A DNA stretch of 18,856 bases from Oceanospirillaceae bacterium UBA2001 (GCA_002335115.1 DDCR01000014.1:10507-29362), one strand, 5' to 3'. Counted from the first letter of the stretch, positions 1-8,245 are shown. The notes: generated by a model not told the origin, from the letters alone. Made by a program: numbers and translations.

Positions 1-497
1 ACATGAATGCCCAACAATGTTTAGCTATGGTGACCTGTTTGGCACAAGCTGCAGGTGCTGAAGGTATGGTGGCTGGGCAAATTTTGGACATGGCGGCCGC
101 CCATGATGCTGTTAGTTTGGCTCAGTTGGAACGCTTGCATAGTTTAAAAACAGGGGCTTTAATTGTGGCCAGTATAGAAATCGGAGCTTTGGCGCAAGTG
201 CAGGTTAGTGATGTACAGCGGCTTCATTTAAGATCTTATGGGCAAGCCATCGGCTTAGCTTTTCAGGTAAAAGACGACATTTTGGATATAGAGGGTGAGA
301 CGGCCACCTTAGGTAAAGCCCAAGGGTCGGACTTAATGAATGATAAATCGACCTATCCTGCGCTGTTGGGTATGACGGCTGCTAAACAGCATCTGCTTGA
401 GTTGCATCAACAGGCCCAAGAATCTGTTGCAGAATTTGGTGCAGCCGCTCAGCCCTTGGTGTGGTTGGCAGACTTTATCGTTACTCGCAAGCACTAG
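1..497 (+). CDS. ispA: Farnesyl diphosphate synthase, C-terminal part (5' end outside window)
   Basis: This is the C-terminal portion (about 165 residues visible) of a trans-type polyprenyl diphosphate synthase. The enzyme condenses dimethylallyl and geranyl diphosphate with isopentenyl diphosphate to make farnesyl diphosphate in the cytoplasm. The second aspartate-rich motif, QVKDDILDIEG, is visible at about 265-297, preceded by a KTGALI segment and followed by KSTYPALLG, all hallmarks of the short-chain IspA family. The first aspartate-rich motif (DDxxD) must lie upstream of the window. The reading frame runs in from the left edge, so the ATG at position 3 is an internal methionine and not the start: family members are about 295 residues long. 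The stop at 495-497 is only 4 bases before the dxs start, so the two isoprenoid genes are almost certainly cotranscribed, as in E. coli and Pseudomonas (xseB-ispA-dxs). Confidence 0.95.
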   Translation, partial: MNAQQCLAMVTCLAQAAGAEGMVAGQILDMAAAHDAVSLAQLERLHSLKTGALIVASIEIGALAQVQVSDVQRLHLRSYGQAIGLAFQVKDDILDIEGETATLGKAQGSDLMNDKSTYPALLGMTAAKQHLLELHQQAQESVAEFGAAAQPLVWLADFIVTRKH

Positions 498-501
498 AAG
501 C

Positions 502-2286
502 ATGTTGCCTAATATTCTTCACATCCCAAAGCAAATGCCTATCACCCCTTTGTTTGATAAAATCGAGGGTGTGCATGATTTGCGTCGGCTAAAGCCTGCG
601 CAATTACCACAGCTCGCTTATGAATTACGTTTGGCCTTGTTATATAGTGTGGGTCAAACAGGGGGCCATTTGGGTGCAGGCCTAGGGGTCGTTGAACTCA
701 CTATTGCCTTACACTATTTACTTGATACCCCCACTGATCGACTCATTTGGGATGTAGGTCATCAGGCCTACCCCCATAAAATGCTCACTGGCCGCAAGCA
801 GGCCATGTTGACCATGCGCCAGGCTGGTGGTTTAGCACCCTTCCCTAAACGGGAAGAAAGTCCATTTGACGCTTTTGGGGTGGGTCATGCCAGTACATCC
901 ATTAGTGCTTTATTAGGCATGGTCTTGGCCAGTAAAAATCCTCTGGCTCGTCATGTTGCTGTCATCGGTGACGGTGCCCTTACTGCGGGGATGGCCTTTG
1001 AAGCATTAAATCATATGGCTCACTGCCAAGCGAACGCTCTTATCATTGTTAACGACAACGACATGGCTATTGATGAAAACTTAGGTGGATTAGCCACCTT
1101 TTTAGATGACCAACATGGCCATGGTGGGCCATCACAATGGTTTACAGCCCTCGGGTTTACTTACCGAGGCCTTGTTGATGGGCACAATTTAACCCAATTA
1201 ATGGCCGCCATTACAGAACTACAAAAACTGCCGGGACCCAAGTTGTTGCATATTCACACCCTCAAAGGAAAGGGTTATGAACCTGCTGAAAATGATCCAG
1301 TGGGCTACCATGCTTTAGCGAAAATTGACCCCGTTGAAACTGTGGTGACAAAGCATGGAGCCACCTATGCCCAGGTGTTTGGCCAGTGGGTTTGTGATCA
1401 AGCCCACACAGATGATCGATTGATGGCAATTACTCCAGCCATGATTGGTGGTTCAGGGCTTGAGCCTTTTGCTCAGCAACATGGGAATCGTTTGTTTGAT
1501 GTGGCTATAGCCGAGCAACACGCACTAACTTTAGCTGCTGGTATGGCATGCGAAGGCGCTAAACCTATAGTGGCAATTTATTCTACCTTTTTACAACGTG
1601 GTTATGATCAATTGATCCACGATATTGTGTTACAGGATTTGGATATATTGCTCGCTATTGACCGCGCTGGCGTGGTCGGTGAAGACGGTGCAACCCACAC
1701 TGGCGCTTATGATCTAGCTTTCTTGCGATGCTTGCCTAATTTGGTGGTGATGGCGCCAAGTAGTGCAGCTGAAACTTCGGCCATGCTCAGTTTTGGTTTT
1801 CATCATCAGGGACCAGCAGCAGTGCGTTACCCTCGGGGTGAGGCTTTTGCCGAACTACCCTTGGTTACTCCGATCGAGTTAGGTAAAGGTCAGGTGTTGC
1901 AAACAGCGATTAAGCCTAATGCCATTGCTGTATTGAACTTTGGTGCTTTGCTAGATAAGGCAATTGTGGTGGCAGAGGCATACGATGCCACCTTGGTTGA
2001 TATGCGCTTTGTTAAACCCTTAGATGAGGCTCTGCTGCACCAACTATTAAACCAACACATGGGTTTTGTGACCATAGAGGATCATAGCTGTATTGGTGGG
2101 GCAGGTTCGGCGGTGAGCGAATGGTTAGTGCAACAAGAATCAAAAGTCAGGTTGCTGTGTTTAGGCCATGAAGATGCTGCTTTGCCCCATGGAAGTCGTG
2201 ATCAGGGGCTGCACCATACGGGCTTGTCTGTCACTGCAATGGTGGCGAAGGTAGCCGAATGGCAGGCGCAATTACTGGCCAAATAA
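502..2286 (+). CDS. dxs: 1-deoxy-D-xylulose-5-phosphate synthase with shortened internal loop
   Basis: Thiamine-diphosphate enzyme that condenses pyruvate and glyceraldehyde 3-phosphate, the first step of the MEP isoprenoid pathway. With the ATG at 502 it is 594 residues. Visible elements are H56 (GGH), the ThDP/Mg motif GDGAL (156-160) to NDND (184-187), H270, catalytic E338 in AIAEQH, Y368, R388, D395/H399 (GEDGATH) and YPRG (443-446). The start is chosen because residues 1-30 align with the Pseudomonas N-terminus (LHxIP...TPLxD...LRRL). The frame is open further upstream to 397, but that stretch lies inside ispA and is not Dxs-like. The Shine-Dalgarno sequence is weak, suggesting coupling to ispA. 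Oddity: the segment between NDND and ELGFNY-type sequence, a long flexible loop in E. coli, is about 34 residues shorter here. The 3' end overlaps convergent ribA by 15 bases. Confidence 0.97.
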   Translation: MLPNILHIPKQMPITPLFDKIEGVHDLRRLKPAQLPQLAYELRLALLYSVGQTGGHLGAGLGVVELTIALHYLLDTPTDRLIWDVGHQAYPHKMLTGRKQAMLTMRQAGGLAPFPKREESPFDAFGVGHASTSISALLGMVLASKNPLARHVAVIGDGALTAGMAFEALNHMAHCQANALIIVNDNDMAIDENLGGLATFLDDQHGHGGPSQWFTALGFTYRGLVDGHNLTQLMAAITELQKLPGPKLLHIHTLKGKGYEPAENDPVGYHALAKIDPVETVVTKHGATYAQVFGQWVCDQAHTDDRLMAITPAMIGGSGLEPFAQQHGNRLFDVAIAEQHALTLAAGMACEGAKPIVAIYSTFLQRGYDQLIHDIVLQDLDILLAIDRAGVVGEDGATHTGAYDLAFLRCLPNLVVMAPSSAAETSAMLSFGFHHQGPAAVRYPRGEAFAELPLVTPIELGKGQVLQTAIKPNAIAVLNFGALLDKAIVVAEAYDATLVDMRFVKPLDEALLHQLLNQHMGFVTIEDHSCIGGAGSAVSEWLVQQESKVRLLCLGHEDAALPHGSRDQGLHHTGLSVTAMVAKVAEWQAQLLAK

Positions 2287-2862
2287 GTGGTCAAGCTTAC
2301 TTGCCTTAGTGGCCAGATAGTCTGTGTTATGGCTATTCTCTCCTACTTCTATGGCTTGGCGTTGCGTCACCACAATACCAAGGTCTGTCAGAGCCTTGAT
2401 TTTTCTGGGATTATTAGTCATTAAGATGACGTCCCTGATGCCTAGGTGATCTAACATGTCTTTGGTCATGTCATAATGACGCAAATCCGCATCAAAGCCT
2501 AAACGCTGGTTGGCTTCTACAGTATCTGCGCCTTGGTCTTGCAGGTTATAGGCTTTAATTTTGTTGAGTAGACCAATGCCGCGACCTTCTTGGCGCAAGT
2601 ACAAAACCACACCACGGCCTTCTTTAGCAATGCGTTTGAGCGCTTCTTGTAGCTGATAACCACAATCACAGCGCATGCTAAATAAGGCATCACCCGTTAA
2701 ACACTCGGAATGCAAACGCGCTAGCACAGGAGCACCATTATTAAGTACACCCATGCTCAGCGCCAGATGTTCTTTACCGGTTTCACTATCAGCAAAACCA
2801 TGCATATCAAAAGTACCATAAGGGGTCGGTAGCAAGGAGGAGCTAACATGGGAAGTGGACAC
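2272..2862 (-). CDS. ribA: GTP cyclohydrolase II
   Basis: Opens the imidazole ring of GTP to give 2,5-diamino-6-ribosylamino-4-pyrimidinone 5'-phosphate, formate and pyrophosphate, the entry step of riboflavin synthesis. At 196 residues it equals E. coli RibA in length. The zinc ligands C54, C65 and C67 ([18 protein letters not shown]) fall at the same positions as in E. coli, and [13 protein letters not shown] (90-102) and DTVEAN match the substrate-binding region. It is a stand-alone GTP cyclohydrolase II and not a RibBA fusion. The start is GTG at 2862: an AAGGA Shine-Dalgarno lies about six bases upstream and no in-frame ATG is available nearby. It is transcribed divergently from ettA and runs tail to tail into dxs. 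No FMN riboswitch is recognisable in the leader. Confidence 0.97.
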   Translation of the reverse strand: MSTSHVSSSLLPTPYGTFDMHGFADSETGKEHLALSMGVLNNGAPVLARLHSECLTGDALFSMRCDCGYQLQEALKRIAKEGRGVVLYLRQEGRGIGLLNKIKAYNLQDQGADTVEANQRLGFDADLRHYDMTKDMLDHLGIRDVILMTNNPRKIKALTDLGIVVTQRQAIEVGENSHNTDYLATKASKLDHLFGQ

Positions 2863-2868
2863 AGAAAT

Positions 2869-2873
2869 TCCTT
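2869..2873 (-). promoter_or_regulatory. Shine-Dalgarno of ribA (supports GTG start)
   Basis: On the minus strand the bases read AAGGA, six bases before the GTG at 2862-2860. This is what makes GTG the best start for ribA. Confidence 0.65.
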
Positions 2874-2970
2874 AAACATCAATAAAAGAAAAAATAACGT
2901 ACCTCCTTAACTTGGGGCTGAAAACCAAATCACAAGTGGCTAAATGGTAAAATACTAAGGCTGTGCTTTT

Positions 2971-2999
2971 CCCCTTTTAATGACGTCTCAGGGTATAAT
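2971..2999 (+). promoter_or_regulatory. Putative sigma-70 promoter of ettA
   Basis: A perfect TATAAT -10 box lies at 2994-2999, 33 bases before the ettA ATG. The -35 region at the usual spacing (about 2971-2976, CCCCTT) is a poor match, so only the -10 is well supported. The ettA Shine-Dalgarno AGGAA (3023-3027) follows at suitable spacing before the ATG at 3033. Confidence 0.5.
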
Positions 3000-3032
3000 A
3001 AAAACATATTTTTGAATTAATCAGGAAATCAC

Positions 3033-4691
3033 ATGGCGCAGTTTGTGTATACGATGAATCGGGTTGGAAAAGTAGTACCACCCAAGCGTGAAATTTTAAA
3101 GAATATCTCTTTGTCCTTTTTTCCAGGGGCTAAAATTGGTGTCTTAGGTTTGAATGGTTCTGGTAAATCAAGCTTACTGCGCATCATGGCTGGTGTTGAT
3201 ACAGAATTTAATGGTGAAGCCCGACCACAGCCAGGGATTAATGTGGGTTATCTAGAACAAGAACCCAAACTGGATGACTCTAAAACTGTGCGTGAAGTGG
3301 TTGAGGAAGCTGTGGCTGAAGCAAAAAATGCGTTAACTGCTTTAGATGCAGTGTATGCCGCCTACGCAGAACCTGAGGCAGACTTTGACGCTCTGGCTGC
3401 TGAGCAAGCGAAATTAGAAGATATCATCCAAGCCAGTGATGCGCACAATCTTGAACGCACCTTAGAAGTGGCTGCTGAAGCCTTACGTTTGCCTGCTTGG
3501 GATGAAAATGTAGCCCATTTGTCGGGTGGCGAGCGCCGCCGTGTAGCCCTGTGTCGTTTACTTTTGAACAAACCGGATATGTTGTTGCTAGATGAGCCGA
3601 CAAACCATCTGGATGCTGAATCTGTGGCTTGGCTTGAACGCTTTCTGGTGGATTATAATGGCACCGTGGTGGCTATTACCCACGATCGCTATTTCTTGGA
3701 TAACGCAGCAGGATGGATATTAGAGCTAGATCGCGGTCATGGCATCCCTTACGAAGGCAATTATTCGTCATGGTTGGAGCAAAAAGAAGCACGCTTAATT
3801 CAGGAAGGCCGACAGCAGGCGTCCCATGAAAAGGCAGTTAAATCAGAATTGGAATGGGTACGCAGTAATGCCAAAGGGCGTCAGGCTAAATCCAAAGCCC
3901 GTTTGGCGCGCTTTGAAGAACTCAACTCAAGGGAGTTTCAAGAGCGTAACGAAACCTCTGAAATTTATATCCCACCTGGTCCACGCCTAGGTGACAAAGT
4001 TATTGAAGTGAAGGGCGTCAGTAAAGCCTTTGGCGATAAAATGTTGGTTGAAGGCCTAGAATTTAGCATGCCCCAAGGTGCTATTGTGGGAGTTGTTGGC
4101 GGCAACGGTGCGGGTAAATCAACTTTGTTCAAGATGCTTACAGGCACTGAGCAACCTGACTCAGGTCGGATAGAAATTGGTGACACGGTTGAATTAGCTC
4201 ACGTCGACCAAATGCGTGAGTTAGATGGCACTAAAACGGTATGGGAGGAATTATCTGATGGCAATGACATCATTACCGTAGGCAATTATCAGGTGCCTTC
4301 GCGGGCTTATGCTGGTCGCTTTAATTTTAAGGGCAACGATCAACAAAAGTTTGTGAAAGACCTTTCAGGTGGCGAACGCAACCGCCTTCATCTAGCTAAG
4401 TTACTTAAACAGGGTGGCAACGTGCTGTTGTTAGACGAACCCACCAACGATTTAGATGTAGAAACTTTGCGAGCCCTAGAGGAAGCCTTATTAGCCTTTC
4501 CAGGAGCAGCCATCGTCATCTCTCACGATCGTTGGTTTCTAGATCGTGTATGCACTCACACATTGGCTTACGAGGGTGATTCTAAGGCATCTTTTTTTGA
4601 GGGTAATTACTCAGAATATGCCGAAGACTATCGCAGCCGCACAGGTAAAGATCACCAACCTACGCGTGTGAAGTATAAAAAACTGGCTTAA
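3033..4691 (+). CDS. ettA: Energy-dependent translational throttle protein (ABC-F ATPase)
   Basis: Soluble ABC-F protein with two ATPase domains that binds the ribosomal E site and, in E. coli, gates the first elongation step according to energy status. It has 552 residues (E. coli EttA 555). Domain 1: Walker A GLNGSGKS (39-46), signature LSGGE (163-167), Walker B MLLLDEPTNHLD with catalytic E188. The EttA-type arm insertion lies between Walker A and the signature (about 95-140). A charged P-site-tRNA-interaction linker spans about 243-310. Domain 2: Walker A GGNGAGKS (356-363), LSGGE (444-448), LLLDEPTNDLD with E469. There are no membrane segments, as expected for ABC-F. The start MAQFVYTMNRVGKVVPPKR matches the family N-terminus and has an AGGAA ribosome-binding site. 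It stands alone, with a TATAAT box upstream and a large inverted repeat downstream. Confidence 0.97.
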   Translation: MAQFVYTMNRVGKVVPPKREILKNISLSFFPGAKIGVLGLNGSGKSSLLRIMAGVDTEFNGEARPQPGINVGYLEQEPKLDDSKTVREVVEEAVAEAKNALTALDAVYAAYAEPEADFDALAAEQAKLEDIIQASDAHNLERTLEVAAEALRLPAWDENVAHLSGGERRRVALCRLLLNKPDMLLLDEPTNHLDAESVAWLERFLVDYNGTVVAITHDRYFLDNAAGWILELDRGHGIPYEGNYSSWLEQKEARLIQEGRQQASHEKAVKSELEWVRSNAKGRQAKSKARLARFEELNSREFQERNETSEIYIPPGPRLGDKVIEVKGVSKAFGDKMLVEGLEFSMPQGAIVGVVGGNGAGKSTLFKMLTGTEQPDSGRIEIGDTVELAHVDQMRELDGTKTVWEELSDGNDIITVGNYQVPSRAYAGRFNFKGNDQQKFVKDLSGGERNRLHLAKLLKQGGNVLLLDEPTNDLDVETLRALEEALLAFPGAAIVISHDRWFLDRVCTHTLAYEGDSKASFFEGNYSEYAEDYRSRTGKDHQPTRVKYKKLA

Positions 4692-4710
4692 GGTCGTTTG
4701 TGCTTGCGTT

Positions 4711-4757
4711 ATATTCAGTAACCCTAGCCTTTTAGATGGGCTAGGGTTACTGAATAT
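4711..4757. repeat. Perfect 19-bp inverted repeat between convergent genes (possible bidirectional terminator)
   Basis: The left arm (4711-4729) and right arm (4739-4757) are exact reverse complements over 19 bases, separated by a 9-base loop. The arms begin ATATTCAGTAACCC and the right arm ends in the complement. It lies 20 bases after the ettA stop and 11 bases before the end of the convergent mscS gene, so RNA from either strand would fold it. Neither side has the T-run expected of a classical intrinsic terminator. It may be a bidirectional terminator, an mRNA 3'-end stabiliser, or a small palindromic repeat element. Confidence 0.75.
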
Positions 4758-4767
4758 GACCGTTTGA

Positions 4768-5625
4768 TTAGGTCTTTGGGACTTGATGCAAATGAATGTC
4801 TTGCTGTGGGTAGGGTATAGAAATGCCCTCGGCGTCAAAGGTGAGTTTAATTTGCCGAATAAGGTGCCACCTTACATCCCAGTAGTCAGCTGCATTGACC
4901 CATGGGCGAACCACAAAGTTAACACTGCTGTCTGCAAGTTCGGTCACAGCGACTAGGGCCTCTGGTTCAGATAAAATACGCTCGTCAGCAGCAATGCATT
5001 GCAACAATAGTTGTTCAGACTTCTGTAAGTCATCATTATAACCAACCCCAATAGTAAGATCGATGCGACGCGTGGGTTTAGCAGACGCATTAATAATCAC
5101 ATCTCCATAAATATGGCTGTTGGGCACAATAATAACGCGATTGTCTCCCGTTTTCATGTAGCAAGAAAAAATGCCTATACTTTCAACGACGCCAGCTACA
5201 CCAGCAGCTTCAATAAAGTCTCCAATAGTAAACGGTTTAAATACAATAAGCATGACCCCAGCGGCAAAGTTACTTAGGGTGTCTTTTACTGCTAAGCCAA
5301 TGGCTAAACTCGCAGCGGCAAAAACAGTGACTAGCACCGTGGTATCAAAACCTAAAAATTCTAACGCAGCGATCAATGCTCCAAAAGTTAAGGTAACGCG
5401 AACGATAGTGACAAGGAAATCACGCAAAGGGGCATCGGTTTTGCGGGCCACGAGTATACGTTTAACCATGCCTGCAAAGAGGTTTGCCATCCAACGGCCG
5501 AGAAAGAATATAACGATCCCCACGGGGATGTTGATCAAATTAGCTAGACCTAGATCTAACCAGTCGTTCGGTAATGAAAGGGCCATCATAGGTGTTTTTC
5601 CCATTAAATTTTGATTAAAGTGCAT
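4768..5625 (-). CDS. mscS: Small-conductance mechanosensitive channel, MscS family
   Basis: Inner-membrane channel that opens under membrane tension and releases osmolytes during hypo-osmotic shock. From the ATG at 5625 it has 285 residues (E. coli MscS 286). It has TM1 at about 25-50, TM2 at about 70-95 and the pore helix TM3 at about 97-128 with small residues packed against the gate leucines L107 and L111. The soluble beta/alpha-beta vestibule follows (GGVAG-like turn, VIIVPNS, and the C-terminal SIPYPQxD motif). In the TM3 hinge K114-D115 replaces E. coli Q112-G113. The start is uncertain: the frame is open to a TTG at 5661, and ATGs at 5604, 5589 and 5586 are also possible; none has a convincing ribosome-binding site. 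It follows proC on the same strand, so it is probably read through from yggS-proC. Confidence 0.92.
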   Translation of the reverse strand: MHFNQNLMGKTPMMALSLPNDWLDLGLANLINIPVGIVIFFLGRWMANLFAGMVKRILVARKTDAPLRDFLVTIVRVTLTFGALIAALEFLGFDTTVLVTVFAAASLAIGLAVKDTLSNFAAGVMLIVFKPFTIGDFIEAAGVAGVVESIGIFSCYMKTGDNRVIIVPNSHIYGDVIINASAKPTRRIDLTIGVGYNDDLQKSEQLLLQCIAADERILSEPEALVAVTELADSSVNFVVRPWVNAADYWDVRWHLIRQIKLTFDAEGISIPYPQQDIHLHQVPKT

Positions 5626-5682
5626 ATTTAATGCGTTAACGAGTATCGGTAAACTAGGCAATATTGCTATGGTCGATCGAAG

Positions 5683-6510
5683 TTAGGCCTTAAATAATTG
5701 CGCCAATTCTTCAGATCGATGATGAGCAGCTGCCATAGCTTGACTACAAAGCTGACTAAAGTCACCCTTATTAAAGGTATCAATGGCTTGTTCTGTGGTG
5801 CCTTTGGGTGAAGTGACAGCAAGCCGCAACTGGGCTGGTGTTTGTTGGCTTTCTTGGGCCATTTGAGCTGCTCCAACGGCGGTCTGCAATACGAGTTGCT
5901 GTGCCACATCATGGCTTAATCCCAATTCTTCCGCACCTGCAATCATGGCTTCCATCATCAAAAAATAATACGCAGGCCCACTTCCTGAAACTGCAGTGAC
6001 CGCGTCAATGTGAGCCTCTGTCTCCACCCATAAGGCTAAGCCGACAGATTGCATAATAGTGCTGGCTGTGTGTTTTTGTGCTGGGGAAACTCCCGCGGTT
6101 GCAAACAAGCCTGCAGCCCCTTTGCCGACCAACGATGGCGTATTCGGCATGCAGCGCACGATGGGTGTTGTTTGGCCTAACCAAGAATCAATACTGCCTG
6201 CTAAAATGCCAGCCGCCACAGACACGATAAGGTGTTTGGAGGGGTCTATTGCAGGGGCAATACTCTTTAGCAAATCGCCCATCATGTGGGGCTTTACGCC
6301 CAATACAATAACGTCAGCCTGATCACAAAGAGACAAATTATCAGTGCTGGTGTGGATCCCTGTATCTGCAGTTAACTGATCTAACTTAGCTTGGGTACGT
6401 CCACTGGCACAAATTTTATTAGGTGGATATCCTGCTGCAAGCATACCTTTAATAATGGCTTGGGCCATGTTGCCGGCACCGATAAATGCGATATGGGGAG
6501 TCTGTGGCAT
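5683..6510 (-). CDS. proC: Pyrroline-5-carboxylate reductase
   Basis: NAD(P)H-dependent reduction of 1-pyrroline-5-carboxylate to L-proline, the last step of proline synthesis, in the cytoplasm. It has 275 residues (E. coli 269). The Rossmann motif FIGAGNMAxAI is at residues 9-20. The C-terminal dimerisation and active-site segment AVSGSGPAYYF followed by VTSPKGTTEQAI is diagnostic. The start is the ATG at 6510, which has an AAGGA Shine-Dalgarno seven bases upstream. The open frame extends upstream to 6579, but that part overlaps yggS and precedes the Rossmann fold. It begins 16 bases after the yggS stop, in the widely conserved yggS-proC pair, so the two are surely cotranscribed. Confidence 0.97.
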   Translation of the reverse strand: MPQTPHIAFIGAGNMAQAIIKGMLAAGYPPNKICASGRTQAKLDQLTADTGIHTSTDNLSLCDQADVIVLGVKPHMMGDLLKSIAPAIDPSKHLIVSVAAGILAGSIDSWLGQTTPIVRCMPNTPSLVGKGAAGLFATAGVSPAQKHTASTIMQSVGLALWVETEAHIDAVTAVSGSGPAYYFLMMEAMIAGAEELGLSHDVAQQLVLQTAVGAAQMAQESQQTPAQLRLAVTSPKGTTEQAIDTFNKGDFSQLCSQAMAAAHHRSEELAQLFKA

Positions 6511-6517
6511 GGTCTTG

Positions 6518-6522
6518 TCCTT
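6518..6522 (-). promoter_or_regulatory. Shine-Dalgarno of proC (decides start)
   Basis: AAGGA on the minus strand, seven bases before the ATG at 6510-6508. It favours this start over the longer open frame reaching 6579. Confidence 0.7.
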
Positions 6523-6526
6523 GTCG

Positions 6527-7249
6527 TTATGATGTGGGAGCGGGGGCAGGATTGCGCGACCCAAAGATATCTGTACCAATCCTTACCATGGTCGATCCAC
6601 AAGCAATGGCGCTACTGAGGTCGCCAGACATGCCCATAGAGAGGTGTTGTATGCTGGGGTAGTGATGATTAAGTTGGTCTCGGGCTGCTGCCATTTTATT
6701 AAATGCTTCGTGCTGCACCGATTCACTTTGATCTGCCGCAGGTATACACATCAATCCACATAATAACAAATTAGGTAATTGCGATACTTGGTCTACTAAT
6801 GCATCTAATGCTTCAAGTGTGACACCACTTTTATTGTTTTCGTTGCTGATATTAACTTGGATGAGTACTTTTAATGGTGGTAAATGAGGTGGCCTATGTT
6901 GACTTAAACGTTGGGCGATTTTTTGACGATCTAAGGTATGAACCCAATCAAACTGGGCAGCGATGGTTTTAGTTTTATTACTTTGAATAGCACCAATAAA
7001 ATGCCATTCAATATCATCATGGGAGCAGTGTTCAATTTTATTTAATGCATCTTGCAGATAATTTTCGCCAAAATGGCGCTGGCCATGATCATAAGCTGCC
7101 ATCACATCACTCGAGGGTTTGGTCTTGCTGACGGCCATTAGTGTGACCTCATTTGGGCTGCGTTGAACTGCTTTGCAAGCTTCATTGATGCGTTGCTGGG
7201 TGCGGATTAGCGCCTCTGGAATAGTCTGTTGAGAAGGGGAAGAGGTCAT
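6527..7249 (-). CDS. yggS: PLP homeostasis protein (YggS/PLPBP family)
   Basis: Single-domain PLP-binding protein of the alanine-racemase-like TIM-barrel fold. The family has no confirmed catalytic activity and buffers or delivers pyridoxal phosphate, affecting amino-acid and keto-acid balance. It has 240 residues. The PLP lysine is K42 in LMAVSKTKP. HFGENYLQ, WHFIGAIQSNK, VQVNISNENNKSG, LMCIP and the phosphate-binding C-terminal segment SMGMSGDL...GSTMVRIGTDIFG are all present. The start ATG at 7249 is the only sensible one, although its ribosome-binding site is weak. It is followed by proC and transcribed away from the amino-acid transporter; the 231-base gap between them holds an operator-like dyad. 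Confidence 0.96.
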   Translation of the reverse strand: MTSSPSQQTIPEALIRTQQRINEACKAVQRSPNEVTLMAVSKTKPSSDVMAAYDHGQRHFGENYLQDALNKIEHCSHDDIEWHFIGAIQSNKTKTIAAQFDWVHTLDRQKIAQRLSQHRPPHLPPLKVLIQVNISNENNKSGVTLEALDALVDQVSQLPNLLLCGLMCIPAADQSESVQHEAFNKMAAARDQLNHHYPSIQHLSMGMSGDLSSAIACGSTMVRIGTDIFGSRNPAPAPTS

Positions 7250-7270
7250 AAGTAAGCCCAGAACAGGGTG

Positions 7271-7305
7271 CTAGTAATTGATAACGGACATGTTAACAAT
7301 TCTAG
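7271..7305. promoter_or_regulatory. Operator-like imperfect dyad in divergent yggS/transporter gap
   Basis: The half-sites AATTGATAAC (7276-7285) and GTTAACAATT (7292-7301) are inverted repeats matching at 9 of 10 positions around a 6-base centre, with CTAG flanks on both sides (7271-7274 and 7302-7305). It lies 22 bases before the yggS start and about 98 bases before a putative transporter promoter. The geometry suits a dimeric repressor or activator site; no regulator for it is encoded next door. Confidence 0.45.
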
Positions 7306-7402
7306 CAGCTATCTCATAGGGTGATGAAATGGTTCTAAGTTGCTATTTAAGCACTAAAAGTTGATAAACAGCGACCCCCTAGACATCAACCAAACGAATA
7401 AC

Positions 7403-7431
7403 TTGAGATTGAGGGTATTAGTCAATATCAT
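7403..7431 (+). promoter_or_regulatory. Putative sigma-70 promoter of the transporter/dehydrogenase operon
   Basis: TTGAGA (7403-7408) and TATCAT (7426-7431) each match the consensus at 5 of 6 positions and are separated by the optimal 17 bases. This would give a leader of about 43 bases before the ATG at 7481. Confidence 0.6.
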
Positions 7432-7480
7432 AGCCCACAGTTTTGGTTTTTAACATCCCTTCTCAGAGTTTGAACAAAAC

Positions 7481-8245
7481 ATGACCCTAGCCCTGTCTAT
7501 TACAGATTTACATAAAAGCTTTAATGAAAACGACGTCATTAAAGGTATGTCTTTGCAAGCGAATAAAGGTGATGTGATTTCTTTAATCGGAGCCAGTGGC
7601 TCTGGGAAAAGTACTTTTTTGCGCTGTATTAACTTGTTGGAGACCCCCAGTAAGGGTGAAGTCCGAGTTAATGGCGAGTTGATGGAAATGAAGACTGACA
7701 GTAAAGGCAATCGTGTAGCGGCTGACCAAAAACAAGTCGATCGTATTCGTACCAAACTGGGAATGGTGTTCCAAAGTTTTAATCTTTGGAGCCATATGAC
7801 TATTGTAGAAAATATCATGGAAGCACCAGTGCACGTGCTTGGCCACTCTAAAACTGAAGCCCATGCTAAGGCGATGCAGTTGTTAGAAAAAGTAGGCATT
7901 GCTGACAAGGCGCATCAATACCCAGATCATTTATCAGGTGGCCAACAACAACGAGCTGCGATTGCCCGTGCCCTAGCCATGGACCCCGAAGTAATGTTGT
8001 TTGATGAGCCTACTTCTGCCTTAGATCCTGAGTTAGTGGGTGAAGTACTCAGAGTCATGCGTCAACTGGCAGCAGAAGGACGCACCATGATTGTTGTGAC
8101 CCATGAAATGACCTTTGCACGGGAAGTGTCCTCTAAAGTTATTTTTCTCCATGAAGGTATGATTGAAGAAGAAGGTACACCTGAAGAAGTGTTTCAAAAT
8201 CCGAAATCAGACCGATGCCGTCAGTTTTTGGCGTCGAGCTATTAA
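7481..8245 (+). CDS. Polar amino-acid ABC transporter ATPase (HisP/ArtP/AotP/OccP type)
   Basis: Cytoplasmic ATPase subunit of an importer for basic or polar amino acids or opines. It has 254 residues. Walker A GASGSGKS (38-45), Q-loop VFQSFNLW (about 97-103), signature LSGGQQQR (151-158), Walker B VMLFDEP (171-177) and H-loop H208 are all intact. Two features are close to the HisP/AotP group: the insertion [13 protein letters not shown] after strand 3 and the [21 protein letters not shown] segment. It is the first gene of a plus-strand run with the binding protein and two permeases, behind a good sigma-70-like promoter. Sequence alone does not separate histidine, arginine/ornithine and opine transporters; the dehydrogenase genes downstream give the best clue to the substrate. 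Confidence 0.93.
   Translation: MTLALSITDLHKSFNENDVIKGMSLQANKGDVISLIGASGSGKSTFLRCINLLETPSKGEVRVNGELMEMKTDSKGNRVAADQKQVDRIRTKLGMVFQSFNLWSHMTIVENIMEAPVHVLGHSKTEAHAKAMQLLEKVGIADKAHQYPDHLSGGQQQRAAIARALAMDPEVMLFDEPTSALDPELVGEVLRVMRQLAAEGRTMIVVTHEMTFAREVSSKVIFLHEGMIEEEGTPEEVFQNPKSDRCRQFLASSY

Noticed and set aside
397-501. Longer N-terminus of the dxs reading frame starting at 397
   Set aside because: The extra 35 residues overlap ispA in another frame and resemble no Dxs N-terminus, whereas the ATG at 502 starts a sequence that aligns with Pseudomonas Dxs.
2863-3032. FMN riboswitch before ribA
   Set aside because: None of the conserved RFN-element segments can be seen on the minus strand, and the leader is short.
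5171-5614. 147-codon open frame on the plus strand inside mscS
   Set aside because: Antisense to a well-supported MscS gene, with a composition rich in Thr/Ala/Lys/Ser typical of the complementary strand of a membrane-protein gene; no ribosome-binding site or recognisable domain.
7450-7908. 152-codon minus-strand open frame within the ABC ATPase gene
   Set aside because: Lies opposite a complete ATPase with all motifs and has no domain similarity that I can recognise.
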